Shown in pieces: positions 41,208 to 51,105 of a stretch of 64,000 nt of DNA. The translations under genes were made by a program, and so were the position numbers. This stretch comes from an uncultured Lachnospiraceae bacterium (GTDB lineage Bacteria; Bacillota; Clostridia; Lachnospirales; Lachnospiraceae). The DNA lies in contig CANRPO010000004.1 in NCBI GenBank assembly GCA_947632515.1, positions 81,829 through 145,828 on the forward strand, read 5' to 3'. The notes under the pieces are model-generated. The model did not search any database. It was given only the letters and a program-made list of their open reading frames with translations, and was not told the origin of the DNA. How positions within the stretch are numbered: position 1 is the first letter of the stretch; every line of letters starts with the position of its first letter.

Positions 41208-41408
41208 AGTATCGCATACGGAATATATCAAATAGTTGTGTAATATGTTATCAATTCTTGCTATTTTCTGATAGAAAACCTTTTCTTTGACGGCTCTTTG
41301 CAAGCAGATTCTCCTCTATATTTATATGCATTGTGGTATTTGCACAGAGTCTTCTTCAATTTTTTAGTCATTTTGCCCACATATGGATTCGCAATTTTTT
41401 GTTTTTGT

Positions 41409-41437
41409 TTGCCCGGGCTGTGCGGATGTGCTATACT
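41409..41437 (+). promoter_or_regulatory. Promoter of araC-type regulator
   Basis: TTGCCC (41409-41414), 17-base spacer, TATACT (41432-41437). Confidence 0.65.
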
Positions 41438-41528
41438 TGTCTGTAAGAACCCGCCGGAACGCGGTATTCGGGCATGCATCCATCCGGACGGATATACCCG
41501 ATCCCGCCAAAGCTCACGGGAGGTCATT

Positions 41529-42473
41529 ATGGCAGAGACAAGAAATATCATGCACGAAAACGTCCGCTACCGCGCCGACACGCATATCATGATCCATTCC
41601 AACACCCAGACTGACAGCTATGCGCCGCACTGGCACACTCCCATTGAGCTGCTCATGCCCACCGAGAATCACTATACCGCCTACATCGCCAACAAAACCT
41701 ATGTCGTGCAGCCCTATGACATCCTGCTGATCGCGCCGAACACCATCCACAGGCTGGAGGCGCCGTCCTCCGGGCACCGCTATTTCATACAGGCGGATCT
41801 CACCCTGTTAAAAGATATTTACGGCATTAGTCAGATTCTGTCGTTCGTAGGCCCCGCGACGCTCTTCACGCCGACCGGGAGCCCCAATATCTATATGCAG
41901 CTTAAGAGACTGTATCTTGACATCTGCAGCGACTTTTTCAAAGACGCCCTCCCCCTTGCGCCGGCGGGCGGGGACCGCGCGGCGGGCAATGCCAACAATC
42001 TGCTTGAACCGGCCGTCTACGCGAAACTGATGACGATGCTCTCCCTGATCGGTCAGAATTATATCGAGAGCCGAACCGTGAACGTGGCGAGCCCCGGCAG
42101 GCGGCAGGACTATATCAACAGATTTATGTATGTGTGCGAGTATATCGACGAGCACTGTACCGAAGACCTCTCGCTGGACGAGATCGCAGAGCGTTCCGGT
42201 TTCAGCAAATTTCACTTTGCGCGCCTGTTTAAGGAATTTATGAACGTTTCTTTCTATAAATATGTGAGTCAGAAAAGGATCGAGATGGCGGAAGATATGC
42301 TGCGCAATCCCCACATCACCGTGACCGAGATCGCGATGTCGTCCGGCTTTGCCAATTCCTCCGCTTTTATCCGCATGTTCAAGCAGATCAACGGTTGTAC
42401 GCCCACCGAGTTCCGCAAGCTGCAGGACGTGACGCTGGAACTTCCTCCGGCCGCCGTGCCGATTCAGACATAA
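41529..42473 (+). CDS. AraC-family transcriptional regulator
   Basis: A 314-residue regulator. The N-terminal cupin-like sensor domain has HWHTPIELLMPTENHYTAYI, VVQPYDILLIAPNTIHRLEA. The C-terminal pair of HTH motifs (about 205-300) has LSLDEIAERSGFSKFHFARL and VTEIAMSSGFANSSAFIRMF. It should control the divergent sugar transporter/GH3 operon in response to a sugar. ATG at 41529 follows GGGAGG; a longer frame upstream runs through the promoter and is rejected. Confidence 0.9.
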   Translation: MAETRNIMHENVRYRADTHIMIHSNTQTDSYAPHWHTPIELLMPTENHYTAYIANKTYVVQPYDILLIAPNTIHRLEAPSSGHRYFIQADLTLLKDIYGISQILSFVGPATLFTPTGSPNIYMQLKRLYLDICSDFFKDALPLAPAGGDRAAGNANNLLEPAVYAKLMTMLSLIGQNYIESRTVNVASPGRRQDYINRFMYVCEYIDEHCTEDLSLDEIAERSGFSKFHFARLFKEFMNVSFYKYVSQKRIEMAEDMLRNPHITVTEIAMSSGFANSSAFIRMFKQINGCTPTEFRKLQDVTLELPPAAVPIQT

Positions 42474-42504
42474 GACGCAGGCGTGCCCGTTTTGTCAATT
42501 ATCC

Positions 42505-42533
42505 TATACAAAATCTACGGACTTTGATATACT
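42505..42533 (+). promoter_or_regulatory. Promoter of carbamate kinase gene
   Basis: TATACA (42505-42510), 17-base spacer, extended -10 TGATATACT (42525-42533). Confidence 0.55.
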
Positions 42534-42616
42534 TAAGAATATCATGATCCGCGCCGGAAACGCGGACTTGTGAGCATACGATGAATTAGTGGACATTTTC
42601 AGAAACGGAGGAAAAC

Positions 42617-43555
42617 ATGAGCAAGAAAAGAGCAGTCGTCTCTCTGGGACACGAGGCACTCGGCTATACGATACTGGAACAGTGGGACGCCGTCAAAGTG
42701 ACCGCGAAAGCGCTGGCCGATCTGGTGGAGTCCGACTATCAGCTCATCATCACACACAGCAACGGGCCGCAGGTCAGCATGATCCACAAGGCCATGACTG
42801 AGCTTCGCCGTATCTACATCGACTACACGCCGGCGCCTATGTGCGTCTGCTCCGCCATGAGCCAGGGATACGTAGGCTATGACATCCAGAACGCCCTGCG
42901 CGCCGAACTTCTTGGCCGCGGCATCTCCAAGCCTGTCAGCACGATCCTCACGCAGGTGACCGTAGATCCCTATGATGAGGCATTCTATGAGCCGACGAAG
43001 GTGATCGGCCGCTACATGTCCAAAGAGGACGCCGAGATGGAAGTCAAGAAGGGCAACTACGTGGTCGAGGAACCGGGCAAGGGATTCCGCCGTGTGGTGG
43101 CCGCCCCCAAGCCCATCGACATCGTGGAGATCGACGCAATCCGCGCGCTTGCCGACGCAGATCAGGTGGTCATCGCCTGCGGCGGCGGCGGTATTCCCGT
43201 CATTGAGCAGAAACATGCGCTGAAAGGCGCCTCCGCAGTGATCGAGAAGGATTCCATCGCCGGCAAACTGGCGGACGATTTAAACGCCGACGAACTGATT
43301 ATTCTCACCGGCGTCCCCTGCGTCTACAGGCATTTCAATACGGAGAAACAGGAACCTCTGCATCGGCTTACCGTCGCGGAGGCCAAAGACCTGATCGCAC
43401 AGGACCAGTTCGAGGCGGGAACCATGCTTCCCAAGATCGAGGCGGCGATCTTCTACCTGGAGAAGAATCCCGCAGGGAGCGTACTGATCACTTCCCTGTC
43501 CGCTGTCTCCGAGGCCATCAGAGGCCGGAACGGCACGCTTATCACCCGCTCCTGA
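42617..43555 (+). CDS. arcC: Carbamate kinase
   Basis: A 312-residue carbamate kinase. Recognised: SNGPQVSMIHKAM, ILTQVTVDPYDEAFYEPTKV, PIDIVEIDAIRAL, VIACGGGGIPVIE and KDSIAGKLADDLNADELIIL. These contact carbamoyl phosphate and ATP. The glycine-rich N-terminal motif reads SLGHEALG rather than ALGGNAL, a variant whose effect is unclear. The enzyme makes ATP from carbamoyl phosphate. No arcA or arcB is nearby, so it may serve purine, agmatine or citrulline breakdown. GGAGG precedes ATG. Confidence 0.88.
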   Translation: MSKKRAVVSLGHEALGYTILEQWDAVKVTAKALADLVESDYQLIITHSNGPQVSMIHKAMTELRRIYIDYTPAPMCVCSAMSQGYVGYDIQNALRAELLGRGISKPVSTILTQVTVDPYDEAFYEPTKVIGRYMSKEDAEMEVKKGNYVVEEPGKGFRRVVAAPKPIDIVEIDAIRALADADQVVIACGGGGIPVIEQKHALKGASAVIEKDSIAGKLADDLNADELIILTGVPCVYRHFNTEKQEPLHRLTVAEAKDLIAQDQFEAGTMLPKIEAAIFYLEKNPAGSVLITSLSAVSEAIRGRNGTLITRS

Positions 43556-43570
43556 CAGATTGCGGGGATC

Positions 43571-44029
43571 TCACTTCTCTTTGCATATCTCAGAGAGCGC
43601 CATACAGAGCGCGCCGATCAGGATGCAGAAGTCTGACAGATTGTACACCATACTGCGCAGCGCGGGATTTTTGACGGGGAAACTCACATAATCCACCACA
43701 TAACGCCTGCGCAGTCTGTCATAGGTGTTGCTGTAAGCCCCGCCGAGCAGGAAGGACAGCCCTGTCTTCATCAGTCTGCCTCCCCTGACGCCGAAGGTCA
43801 TCACAAACACAAGCGTCAGGCACAAGGTCAGCAACAGGGAGAGAATTGCCACAAACCCGCTTCCGGACGCTCCCATATTCAGAAAGGCGCCTCTGTTATG
43901 GTACTTATGCAGGAGCAGCTTTCCCCGCAAAATCTCCTTCTCTTCCCCTACATTCGTCTGCCGCTCCACCCATTCCTTGACGCCGAGCTCCACAAGAAAA
44001 ATGGCCGCCGCTATCGCAATATAGATCAT
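43571..44029 (-). CDS. lspA: Lipoprotein signal peptidase, divergent
   Basis: A 152-residue protein with four membrane helices and the signal peptidase II motifs in order: NRGAFLNMG, GGAYSNTYDRLRRRYVVDYV (catalytic Asp) and YNLSDFCILIG (second Asp). It is more divergent than standard LspA, whose motifs read NxGAAF and NxAD. The paralogue may process special lipoproteins, or be the main enzyme. It is 12 bases downstream of the S8 peptidase gene on the same strand. Start ATG, weak ribosome binding site. Confidence 0.85.
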   Translation of the reverse strand: MIYIAIAAAIFLVELGVKEWVERQTNVGEEKEILRGKLLLHKYHNRGAFLNMGASGSGFVAILSLLLTLCLTLVFVMTFGVRGGRLMKTGLSFLLGGAYSNTYDRLRRRYVVDYVSFPVKNPALRSMVYNLSDFCILIGALCMALSEICKEK

Positions 44030-44041
44030 GATCCCTCCGTT

Positions 44042-45736
44042 TTATATCCTCGCCAGCACCTCAAAGGTGCCGTTGATGTTCAGTTTCCCGTATCCCCAGC
44101 GGTTGTCAGGGTAGACCACATTTTCGGTACTGTCCGCGCCGCGGATCAGATAGCTCTTAACCCCTCTGCTCGCCACCGTCGGCACATTGCCATCCACCAC
44201 AGCCCACTCCATAAACTGCGCCACACAGCCCGCCGCAAGGGCAGCCGCCATGCTGGAGCCGGTGGAGTCGCCGAGAGGCGTGGAGATCTGTACGCCGGGA
44301 GCCGCCAGATCCGGCTTAACGTCCCCGTTCTTGGTAAATCCCCGCCCCGACTGCGGAAACCAACTGCCCGACAGTCCATTGTAGGCGGAGATCGTTATAA
44401 CTTGCCGCGCGTTGGACGGCTCCGTCAATGTGACGTCCGGGTTTGGCGCCAAAAAAGTGACGTCAGTTTCCAGAAAATCGGTGATCGGAAGCCACATGTG
44501 AAATATCCCCCGCCCGTTTTGCTCCGCCTCCGAGGAAAACACTCTCAGATTCCACACGCCGGGGGTGGGATCTTCAAAACGGAAAAAGATCAGCTGCTCG
44601 CCGGAATCGCGTTCCACGATCACATTGCCCACCACGATACGCGTCCTCTCAAAGACAAAATTGATCTCCCGATCTGTCCGGCTTCTGAAATCGATCTCCT
44701 GCGAAGTCTCCCCGCCCGGCGAGCGCAGCTGTACCGCATAGGTGTCCGGCAGATTCCCCCACAGCTCCAGACAGAAACCCTTCGTCTCCCCGGCGACACG
44801 AATCTCCGCCACATCGGGAGCAGCCCCTTCATAGTGGTGCTCCTTATCGCCCTCATTGCCGCCGCACACGACGACCGCGCGGCTCCGCCTGCCCGCAACG
44901 ATATTCAAATAGGTGGCGAGAGGCGACGTGCCATTGTGACTGCCCTGATTCGTCCCGATCCCCAGCACGATCACGACAGGTCTCCTGAGCGCGATCGCCA
45001 TGCGCTCCAGGTATCTGACCGCCTCCATAACATCGTTCTCCTGATAGGCCGCGACGCCGTCGGCAATCAGATAATAATCCCGCAAATATTGTTTGGCGCC
45101 TTTCAGCTTGACGACAGCAATGTCAGCCTGTGGCGCAGCGCCCCGATATTCCAATCCCTGTCCCAGGATACTGCCGACCGCCGCGGAGGCCATTCTCGTT
45201 CCGTGCCCGTCCGTGTCCGTGGAAGGGACCACCGATTCCGGGCTGTCCGAGGCCAGCGCACGGTCAATCTCCTGTCTGGTGTACTCCGTACCGTATCGAA
45301 ATCCCTCCGGCGGCTCTCCATCCTGAACCGTCTGATCCCAGATCGCCATGATGCGGCTGGAACCGTCCGACCGCCTGAATACCTCCTCCCGATACCGTAT
45401 CCCGGTGTCAATAAATCCGACCACAACGCCATTGCCCTGCAGCGACAACGGCGGGTTTTGCACGCGGATATTTCCCATCGCCGCAAGATTCTCCGGGCGA
45501 AAGACATCGCCCCCGGTCTGCATCAGACCGTACAGCGCGGGTATCATCGAATATCCATAGTAAGACACGGACATCGGCGGTATCATACTGCGGTTCACGT
45601 TGACCACGCCGTAACCGCTGTCTATCCCGTGAAAACAGTAATCCAACGGCGCTATCTCCTCCAACTCGCCCGCGGTCACATAGTCCGTGATCAGGTCGGC
45701 ATACTCGTTTGACAATATTTTTTCCTTACAAGTCAT
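44042..45736 (-). CDS. S8 subtilisin-like peptidase (Csp-like)
   Basis: A 564-residue subtilase with catalytic Asp in VVVGFIDTGIRY, His in DTDGHGTRMASA and Ser in GDSTGSSMAAALAAG. A long insert between His and Ser (about 290-430) forms the jellyroll-like domain typical of CspB-like germination proteases. The N-terminus (EKILSNEYADLITDYVTAGE) also matches this group. No signal peptide. Csp proteases cleave pro-SleC during Clostridium spore germination; many Lachnospiraceae carry related copies of unknown role. A TTG start seven codons in, with AAGGA upstream, is an alternative. Confidence 0.88.
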   Translation of the reverse strand: MTCKEKILSNEYADLITDYVTAGELEEIAPLDYCFHGIDSGYGVVNVNRSMIPPMSVSYYGYSMIPALYGLMQTGGDVFRPENLAAMGNIRVQNPPLSLQGNGVVVGFIDTGIRYREEVFRRSDGSSRIMAIWDQTVQDGEPPEGFRYGTEYTRQEIDRALASDSPESVVPSTDTDGHGTRMASAAVGSILGQGLEYRGAAPQADIAVVKLKGAKQYLRDYYLIADGVAAYQENDVMEAVRYLERMAIALRRPVVIVLGIGTNQGSHNGTSPLATYLNIVAGRRSRAVVVCGGNEGDKEHHYEGAAPDVAEIRVAGETKGFCLELWGNLPDTYAVQLRSPGGETSQEIDFRSRTDREINFVFERTRIVVGNVIVERDSGEQLIFFRFEDPTPGVWNLRVFSSEAEQNGRGIFHMWLPITDFLETDVTFLAPNPDVTLTEPSNARQVITISAYNGLSGSWFPQSGRGFTKNGDVKPDLAAPGVQISTPLGDSTGSSMAAALAAGCVAQFMEWAVVDGNVPTVASRGVKSYLIRGADSTENVVYPDNRWGYGKLNINGTFEVLARI

Positions 45737-45820
45737 CGCACAATATAACAGTTGACGATAGACGCAGACTGTTCTTCCCGCTATTTTCCCTATTATACTA
45801 TGTGCGCGCAGTCTGTCCCG

Positions 45821-47314
45821 TTATCTTGCCGCGCCGCCCTCGATCACATTCAGCCTATCCGGGTGCTCCAGAGAGTTGCTTCTGATGTCGATGATCGGCC
45901 CGCCCGTGCCCTCAATATACTCTCTTGTGATCGTCACCCTGCCGATGTTGTCGTCCTTCGGAACCTCGTACATGATGTCAAGCATAAACTCCTCGATGAT
46001 AGCGCGCAGCGCTCTCGCGCCCGTATCCTTCTCCAGCGCCTTCTCCGCGATGGCCTCCAGCGCCTCTTTCTCAAATTCTAATTTCACCTCGTCCAGCTCG
46101 AGCAGTTTTTGATACTGCTTTAAAATGGCATTCTTCGGCTCCTCCAGAATCTTGATCATCATTTCCTTGCTCAGGCCCTCCAGCGTGAAAATGATGGGAA
46201 GACGCCCGATAAATTCGGGAATCATGCCAAATTTCTTAATGTCCTCCACCGTCACCCGATTCAGGATATTCTTTTCCTTGTCATACTTGTCGCGCAGTTC
46301 CGCATTGTAGCCAATGGAAGTGCGCTTGTTCAGCCGCTGCCTGATGATCTCCTCCAGATCGGGGAACGCGCCGCCGCAGATAAACAGGATATTCCTCGTG
46401 TTCACCGTGGCTAACGGCACCATCGCATTCTTGGAATTAGCGCCCACGGGAACCTCCACCTCCGCTCCCTCGAGGAGCTTTAACATTCCCTGCTGCACGG
46501 ACTCCCCGCTGACGTCACGGGAGTTGGTGTTTTTCTTCTTTGCGATCTTGTCGATCTCATCGATAAAGATAATGCCGCGTTCAGCCCGCTCCACATCGTT
46601 ATCCGCCGCTGCCAGCAGCTTGGATACCACGCTCTCAATATCGTCGCCGATGTACCCCGCCTCTGTCAGAGAGGTGGCGTCGGCGATGGCTAACGGCACA
46701 TCCAGCAGGCGCGCCAGCGTCTTTACCAGATAAGTCTTGCCGCAGCCGGTGGGTCCGATCATCAGCATGTTGGACTTCTCGATCTCTATCTCGTCCATGG
46801 TCCCCGTGGCCACCCGCTTATAGTGGTTGTACACGGCCACAGACATGACCTTTTTCGCATGCTCCTGCCCCACCACGTACTCGTCCAGCTTGGCCTTGAT
46901 CTTGTGGGGCGGCAGGATATTCTTGATGTCGATCTCAGGCTTATCGTCGGATCTCTTTTTCTTCTTGATCTTCTGTTTGTTGGGGATGCCGCCGTCTCCC
47001 TGCAGATCCGCCAGATTCACAAAACTGATGTTGGGGAACCTTCTGCCGTCGCCGTCGTCCGTGGGCGGCTGATTCAAAAGTCCCTGATAATCGAACTGGC
47101 TGACCGTGTCCATCGTCTTGTGCATACAGTCGTCGCAGACACAGATGTGGTTTGGCAGCCGAAACATTTTGCCTGCCTTGCTCTCCGGCCTGCGGCAGAT
47201 AAAACAGACGTCCTCGTAGTCGCTGTGCGTTTCTTCCTTTTCGTCCTTCGCGTCCTTTTTATCCTGCGCGTCCTTTATCTCCTCATCGGAATCATAATGT
47301 TTGTCGTCATTCAT
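45821..47314 (-). CDS. clpX: ATP-dependent Clp protease ATPase subunit ClpX
   Basis: A 497-residue AAA+ unfoldase. The N-terminal zinc-binding domain has CFICRR and CVCDDC (two CxxC pairs) after a charged leader. Walker A is GPTGCGKT, Walker B IIFIDEIDK, with sensor FICGGAFPDLEEI and the pore loop GYIGDD. It feeds substrates to ClpP. The gene is not next to clpP. The long acidic leader and the basic insert KKKKRSDDKPE are unusual and may add regulation. Own promoter at 47370. Confidence 0.95.
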   Translation of the reverse strand: MNDDKHYDSDEEIKDAQDKKDAKDEKEETHSDYEDVCFICRRPESKAGKMFRLPNHICVCDDCMHKTMDTVSQFDYQGLLNQPPTDDGDGRRFPNISFVNLADLQGDGGIPNKQKIKKKKRSDDKPEIDIKNILPPHKIKAKLDEYVVGQEHAKKVMSVAVYNHYKRVATGTMDEIEIEKSNMLMIGPTGCGKTYLVKTLARLLDVPLAIADATSLTEAGYIGDDIESVVSKLLAAADNDVERAERGIIFIDEIDKIAKKKNTNSRDVSGESVQQGMLKLLEGAEVEVPVGANSKNAMVPLATVNTRNILFICGGAFPDLEEIIRQRLNKRTSIGYNAELRDKYDKEKNILNRVTVEDIKKFGMIPEFIGRLPIIFTLEGLSKEMMIKILEEPKNAILKQYQKLLELDEVKLEFEKEALEAIAEKALEKDTGARALRAIIEEFMLDIMYEVPKDDNIGRVTITREYIEGTGGPIIDIRSNSLEHPDRLNVIEGGAAR

Positions 47315-47369
47315 ATCTATCGTTTCACACCTTTCCCGCTGTGTATCGCCCGATTACTGTTCTCTACCT

Positions 47370-47398
47370 ATCATAATATAAAATACGTCTTCCCACAA
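47370..47398 (-). promoter_or_regulatory. clpX promoter
   Basis: Minus strand TTGTGG (47398-47393), 17-base spacer, TATGAT (47375-47370). Confidence 0.55.
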
Positions 47399-47466
47399 GT
47401 AAACATTTTTGTAAGCGCCTGCGCCCAAACTGCGTCCCAATGGTATAAGCATATCGGAAAAGCGCG

Positions 47467-47492
47467 AAAAAGGCGGCCCGCCGACCGCCTTT
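47467..47492 (-). terminator. Terminator of the htrA gene
   Basis: AAAGGCGG and CCGCCTTT around eight bases, T-run on the minus strand, just after the stop at 47509. Confidence 0.85.
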
Positions 47493-47508
47493 TCCTATAT
47501 TGCCTCTT

Positions 47509-49086
47509 TTAACCGTTCTGCACCTTGCCTCCCAGCGTCAATTCTACCTGACGGCTCTCGTAACCGCTCATCCCCGGCGACATGATCGTCACCGTCACCG
47601 TATCTCCCATGGCATAATACTCGAGCTGTCTCTGCAGTTCATCCATCGACGTGATGTTCTCGCCTTCAAAAGCGGTGATGATGTCGCCTTTCATCAATCC
47701 TGCCGCCGCTGCCGCGGTGTTATCGTAGACCTGCGAGATGTACACGCCCTCCGGCATGCCGTAAGTCTGGGACACGTACTCCGTGACGTTGATTCCGGTA
47801 ATGCCCAGATAACCTCTCTCTTCCTCGGCGACTTTATTCTTCGTCTCTTTCAGCATCAGTTCGGCTATGATCGGGCTTGCGGAGGAGATCGGGATAGCAT
47901 ATCCCATACCTTCCACGACAGCGCCGCCGATCTTATTCGAGTTGATACCGATCACCTCGCCTTTGATATTTAGAAGCGCGCCGCCGGAGTTGCCCGGATT
48001 GATGGCCGCATCCGTCTGGATAAAGCTGCCGGACTTGGAACCGTCCGAAAGCTCCATGCTCCTGTTCAAAGCGCTGATAACGCCCGTTGTGACAGACTGC
48101 CCGTATCCCAGAGAATTTCCTATGGCGATGGCCGGTTCACCCACCTGCAGGGAATCGGAATCCCCCAGCGTAGCGATTGCAATACTCTTTCTGACATTGT
48201 TGTCAATCTTATCGAGCGGCACTGCGATCACCGCCAGATCCATATCCTCATCCGTGCCCTTGACGGAGGCCTCCGCCTCGCTGCCCTCGACGAACTGTAC
48301 CGTCAGTTTCTCTGTGTCCGCAATGACATGGTAATTGGTCGCGATCAGCAGCTCCGTGTCGTTCTCGCCCACGATGATGCCCGAACCGCTGGAGTCCGCC
48401 TCATTGGTGAAGGACTGCCCGAAATAGGACATCGTCTGCGTTAAGTGACTGTTGATCGACACGATGGAGGGCATGACCTTCTCCACGACATCCGTCACAT
48501 CCGTCTCGATCCTGCTTCCGTCCGTACCCGCAGAGCTGTCGGCCGCCCGGATCCCGCTGCCGCTCGAATCCGCCTCTGCGCTATCCTGCGGTTCCTTCAC
48601 CGTCACGCCCGCCGCCGCCGAAACATCCCCGGAAACGTCTCCGGCCTCAGAAACCTCAGAGATCTCGGCTTTCTTGTTATCCTCGCCAAACATGTCGGTC
48701 ACAGACTGTATCGCATAGATGCCGATCCCAGCGAACAGACCGAAAAGCAATCCGAGCGAAACGCTTATCAGCGCCTTCTTCAGATAACCGCCGATCTTCT
48801 TCCTCTCATGTTTCCCGGCTTTCTTGGGATGATCTGTTCCGGGCGTACCGTTCATCTGCATGTATCCGCCCGAATAGCTATTGTTGTACGGATACCCCGC
48901 CGCACGGTTCCCATACGGATCGCGCGCGGCATTCTGTCCGTAATTGCCGCCGTATGTGTTCTGATAGTAGCTGCCGCTGCCCGCCTGCGCTGTGTGATCG
49001 GCCGCCGCATTCCGGTTGACCGACGCCGCGCCGGATGTGGACGAATCCGCAGCGGGATTTTCATTTGGATAATTGTTGTCGTACAT
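47509..49086 (-). CDS. htrA: HtrA/DegP-type serine protease with PDZ domain
   Basis: A 525-residue membrane-anchored protease. A Tyr/Asn/Gly-rich cytoplasmic tail (1-90) precedes one membrane helix (about 95-125) and an Ala/Ser/Asp linker. The trypsin-like domain has His in NYHVIADTE, Asp in DEDMDLAVIAV and Ser in INPGNSGGALL. A PDZ domain follows (about 410-515: GVYISQVYDNTAAAAAGLMK). It degrades misfolded exported proteins. The aromatic-rich tail is typical of Clostridia HtrA. ATG has GGAAGGAG upstream. Confidence 0.93.
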   Translation of the reverse strand: MYDNNYPNENPAADSSTSGAASVNRNAAADHTAQAGSGSYYQNTYGGNYGQNAARDPYGNRAAGYPYNNSYSGGYMQMNGTPGTDHPKKAGKHERKKIGGYLKKALISVSLGLLFGLFAGIGIYAIQSVTDMFGEDNKKAEISEVSEAGDVSGDVSAAAGVTVKEPQDSAEADSSGSGIRAADSSAGTDGSRIETDVTDVVEKVMPSIVSINSHLTQTMSYFGQSFTNEADSSGSGIIVGENDTELLIATNYHVIADTEKLTVQFVEGSEAEASVKGTDEDMDLAVIAVPLDKIDNNVRKSIAIATLGDSDSLQVGEPAIAIGNSLGYGQSVTTGVISALNRSMELSDGSKSGSFIQTDAAINPGNSGGALLNIKGEVIGINSNKIGGAVVEGMGYAIPISSASPIIAELMLKETKNKVAEEERGYLGITGINVTEYVSQTYGMPEGVYISQVYDNTAAAAAGLMKGDIITAFEGENITSMDELQRQLEYYAMGDTVTVTIMSPGMSGYESRQVELTLGGKVQNG

Positions 49087-49221
49087 AACACCTTACTCCT
49101 TCCCTGATAACAGGTCGGTTCACCGCCGATCTCTTTTTTGATCTTGAGGCTAGTATATTCTGTAATTGTGTAGAAACTGTGACAACTTTTTATAAAAACT
49201 GTGATCTTAAATGCCCGCTTT

Positions 49222-51048
49222 TTACTCCACAGTGACAGATTTCGCCAGATTTCTCGGCTTATCCACATCGCAGCCCTTGCCGACGGACACATAATAGGCA
49301 AACAGCTGCAGGGGAATGATCGCCAACGAGTTGGCAAAATACGGGTTCGTCTCCGGGATGTAGATCACATAATCCGCCGCCCTCTCGATCTCCTTATTCT
49401 CCTCGCAGGTGACGGCCAGCACGAACGCGCCTCTCGCCTTCACCTCTACCATGTTGCTGATCGTCTTGGCATACAGCTCCGGCTGCGTGGAGACGGCTGC
49501 CACCAGCGTTCCCTCCTCGATCAGAGAGATCGTGCCATGTTTCAGCTCGCCCGCCGCGTACGCCTCGGAGTGAATGTAGGAGATCTCCTTCAATTTCAGG
49601 GAACCTTCCAGAGAGATCGCATAATCGATGCCTCTTCCGATGAAAAAGACGTCCTTCGCGCCCACATAGCGGTTTGCGAACTTCTGTATCTTGAACTTAT
49701 TGTTCAGCAGGAGCTCGATCTGGTCGGGCAGGCATTTGAGTGCTCCCAGCATCGAGGCAAACGCTTCGTCGTCGATCCGCCCCCGCACCCTGCCGAGTTT
49801 CATCGCCAGCAGATACAGAGCGATGAGCTGCGCGCTGTACGCTTTCGTAGTCGCCACGGCGATCTCCGGGCCCGCCCAGGTGTACATGACGTTGTCCGCC
49901 TCCCTGGCGATGGAACTGCCCACCACGTTGACGATACCGAGCACCTTGAATCCGCGCGCTTTGGACTCTCTGAGCGCCGCCAGCGTATCCGCCGTCTCCC
50001 CCGACTGGCTGATCACAATGACCATAGCGCCCTCCTCCAGGATCGGGTTGCGGTATCTGAACTCGGAGGCCAGGTCCACCTCCACGGGGACGCGCGCCAG
50101 TCCCTCAATGACATATTTGCCCGTCACGCCCGCATGATACGCGGAGCCGCAGGCAACGATATGTATTTTTTTGATGGCGGCCAATTCCTCGTCCGTCATA
50201 TTCAGCTCTTCGATGACAATATCGTCTTTCCTGATCCTCGGCATGAGCGTATCCGTCACAGTCTTCGGCTGCTCGTACATCTCCTTTAACATAAAGTGCT
50301 CGTAGCCCGCCTTCTCCGCCGCGTCGGCGTCCCACTCGATGGTGACGGGTTCCTTTTTGATCTCCTCCTCGTCCACCGTGTAGAAATGCATATGGTCGGC
50401 GCGCAGGCGCACAACCTCCTGATTATCCACATAGTACACTTTCCTCGTATACTTCAGGATCGCGGGCACGTCGGAGGCGATAAAACAGCCGTCCTCATTC
50501 TGCCCTGCGATCAGCGGAGAATCTTTCCTCGCCGCAAAGATCTGATCCGGACAGTCCGCGAAGAGGATGCCCAGCGCGTAGGAGCCTTCCACGCGGTGGA
50601 GCACCTTCGTCACCGCCTCCAGCGGATTTCCCTTGTAATAATAGTCCAGCAGATGGGCAAGCACTTCCGTATCCGTCTCCGAGACGAACTTGTAGCCCTT
50701 GGCCGTCAGTTTCTGCCGAAGCTGCAGATAGTTCTCGATGATACCGTTGTGTACCACCGTGATCGTCTCGTCCGCATTGAAATGCGGGTGGGCGTTGGTA
50801 TCACTGGGAACGCCGTGCGTCGCCCACCTGGTATGGCCGATGCCGCAGAGCCCCGGCATCGTGGCCCCGCCATGGGTCATATTCTCAAGCACTTTCAACC
50901 TGCCGACAGACTTTGTGATATTGATCTTGCCGCCGTCATAGACCGCCATACCCGTAGAGTCATATCCCCGGTACTCCAATTTCTCCAAGCCGTCCAAGAT
51001 AATGGGGGCCGCCTGTTTGGTCCCGATATATCCCACGATTCCACACAT
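49222..51048 (-). CDS. glmS: Glutamine-fructose-6-phosphate aminotransferase
   Basis: A 608-residue enzyme: N-terminal glutaminase beginning MCGIVGYIG (Cys2 nucleophile), GIGHTRWATHG, then two SIS domains (ACGSAYHAG; VISQSGETADTLAALRESK) and a C-terminal DKPRNLAKSVTVE. It makes glucosamine 6-phosphate for peptidoglycan and amino-sugar synthesis. The glmS ribozyme common in Firmicutes is not present: only 57 bases separate it from the upstream gene. It may be co-transcribed with the GT2 gene upstream. Confidence 0.96.
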   Translation of the reverse strand: MCGIVGYIGTKQAAPIILDGLEKLEYRGYDSTGMAVYDGGKINITKSVGRLKVLENMTHGGATMPGLCGIGHTRWATHGVPSDTNAHPHFNADETITVVHNGIIENYLQLRQKLTAKGYKFVSETDTEVLAHLLDYYYKGNPLEAVTKVLHRVEGSYALGILFADCPDQIFAARKDSPLIAGQNEDGCFIASDVPAILKYTRKVYYVDNQEVVRLRADHMHFYTVDEEEIKKEPVTIEWDADAAEKAGYEHFMLKEMYEQPKTVTDTLMPRIRKDDIVIEELNMTDEELAAIKKIHIVACGSAYHAGVTGKYVIEGLARVPVEVDLASEFRYRNPILEEGAMVIVISQSGETADTLAALRESKARGFKVLGIVNVVGSSIAREADNVMYTWAGPEIAVATTKAYSAQLIALYLLAMKLGRVRGRIDDEAFASMLGALKCLPDQIELLLNNKFKIQKFANRYVGAKDVFFIGRGIDYAISLEGSLKLKEISYIHSEAYAAGELKHGTISLIEEGTLVAAVSTQPELYAKTISNMVEVKARGAFVLAVTCEENKEIERAADYVIYIPETNPYFANSLAIIPLQLFAYYVSVGKGCDVDKPRNLAKSVTVE

Positions 51049-51105
51049 GTTAAAACTCCTCCCGCATACGCTGTTATCCCCTGTTTTCCGCCCGGCGCGC
51101 TCCCG

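Noticed and set aside
51049..51105. Search for a glmS ribozyme upstream of glmS
   Set aside because: Only 57 bases separate glmS from the next gene, too short, and no catalytic core is visible.
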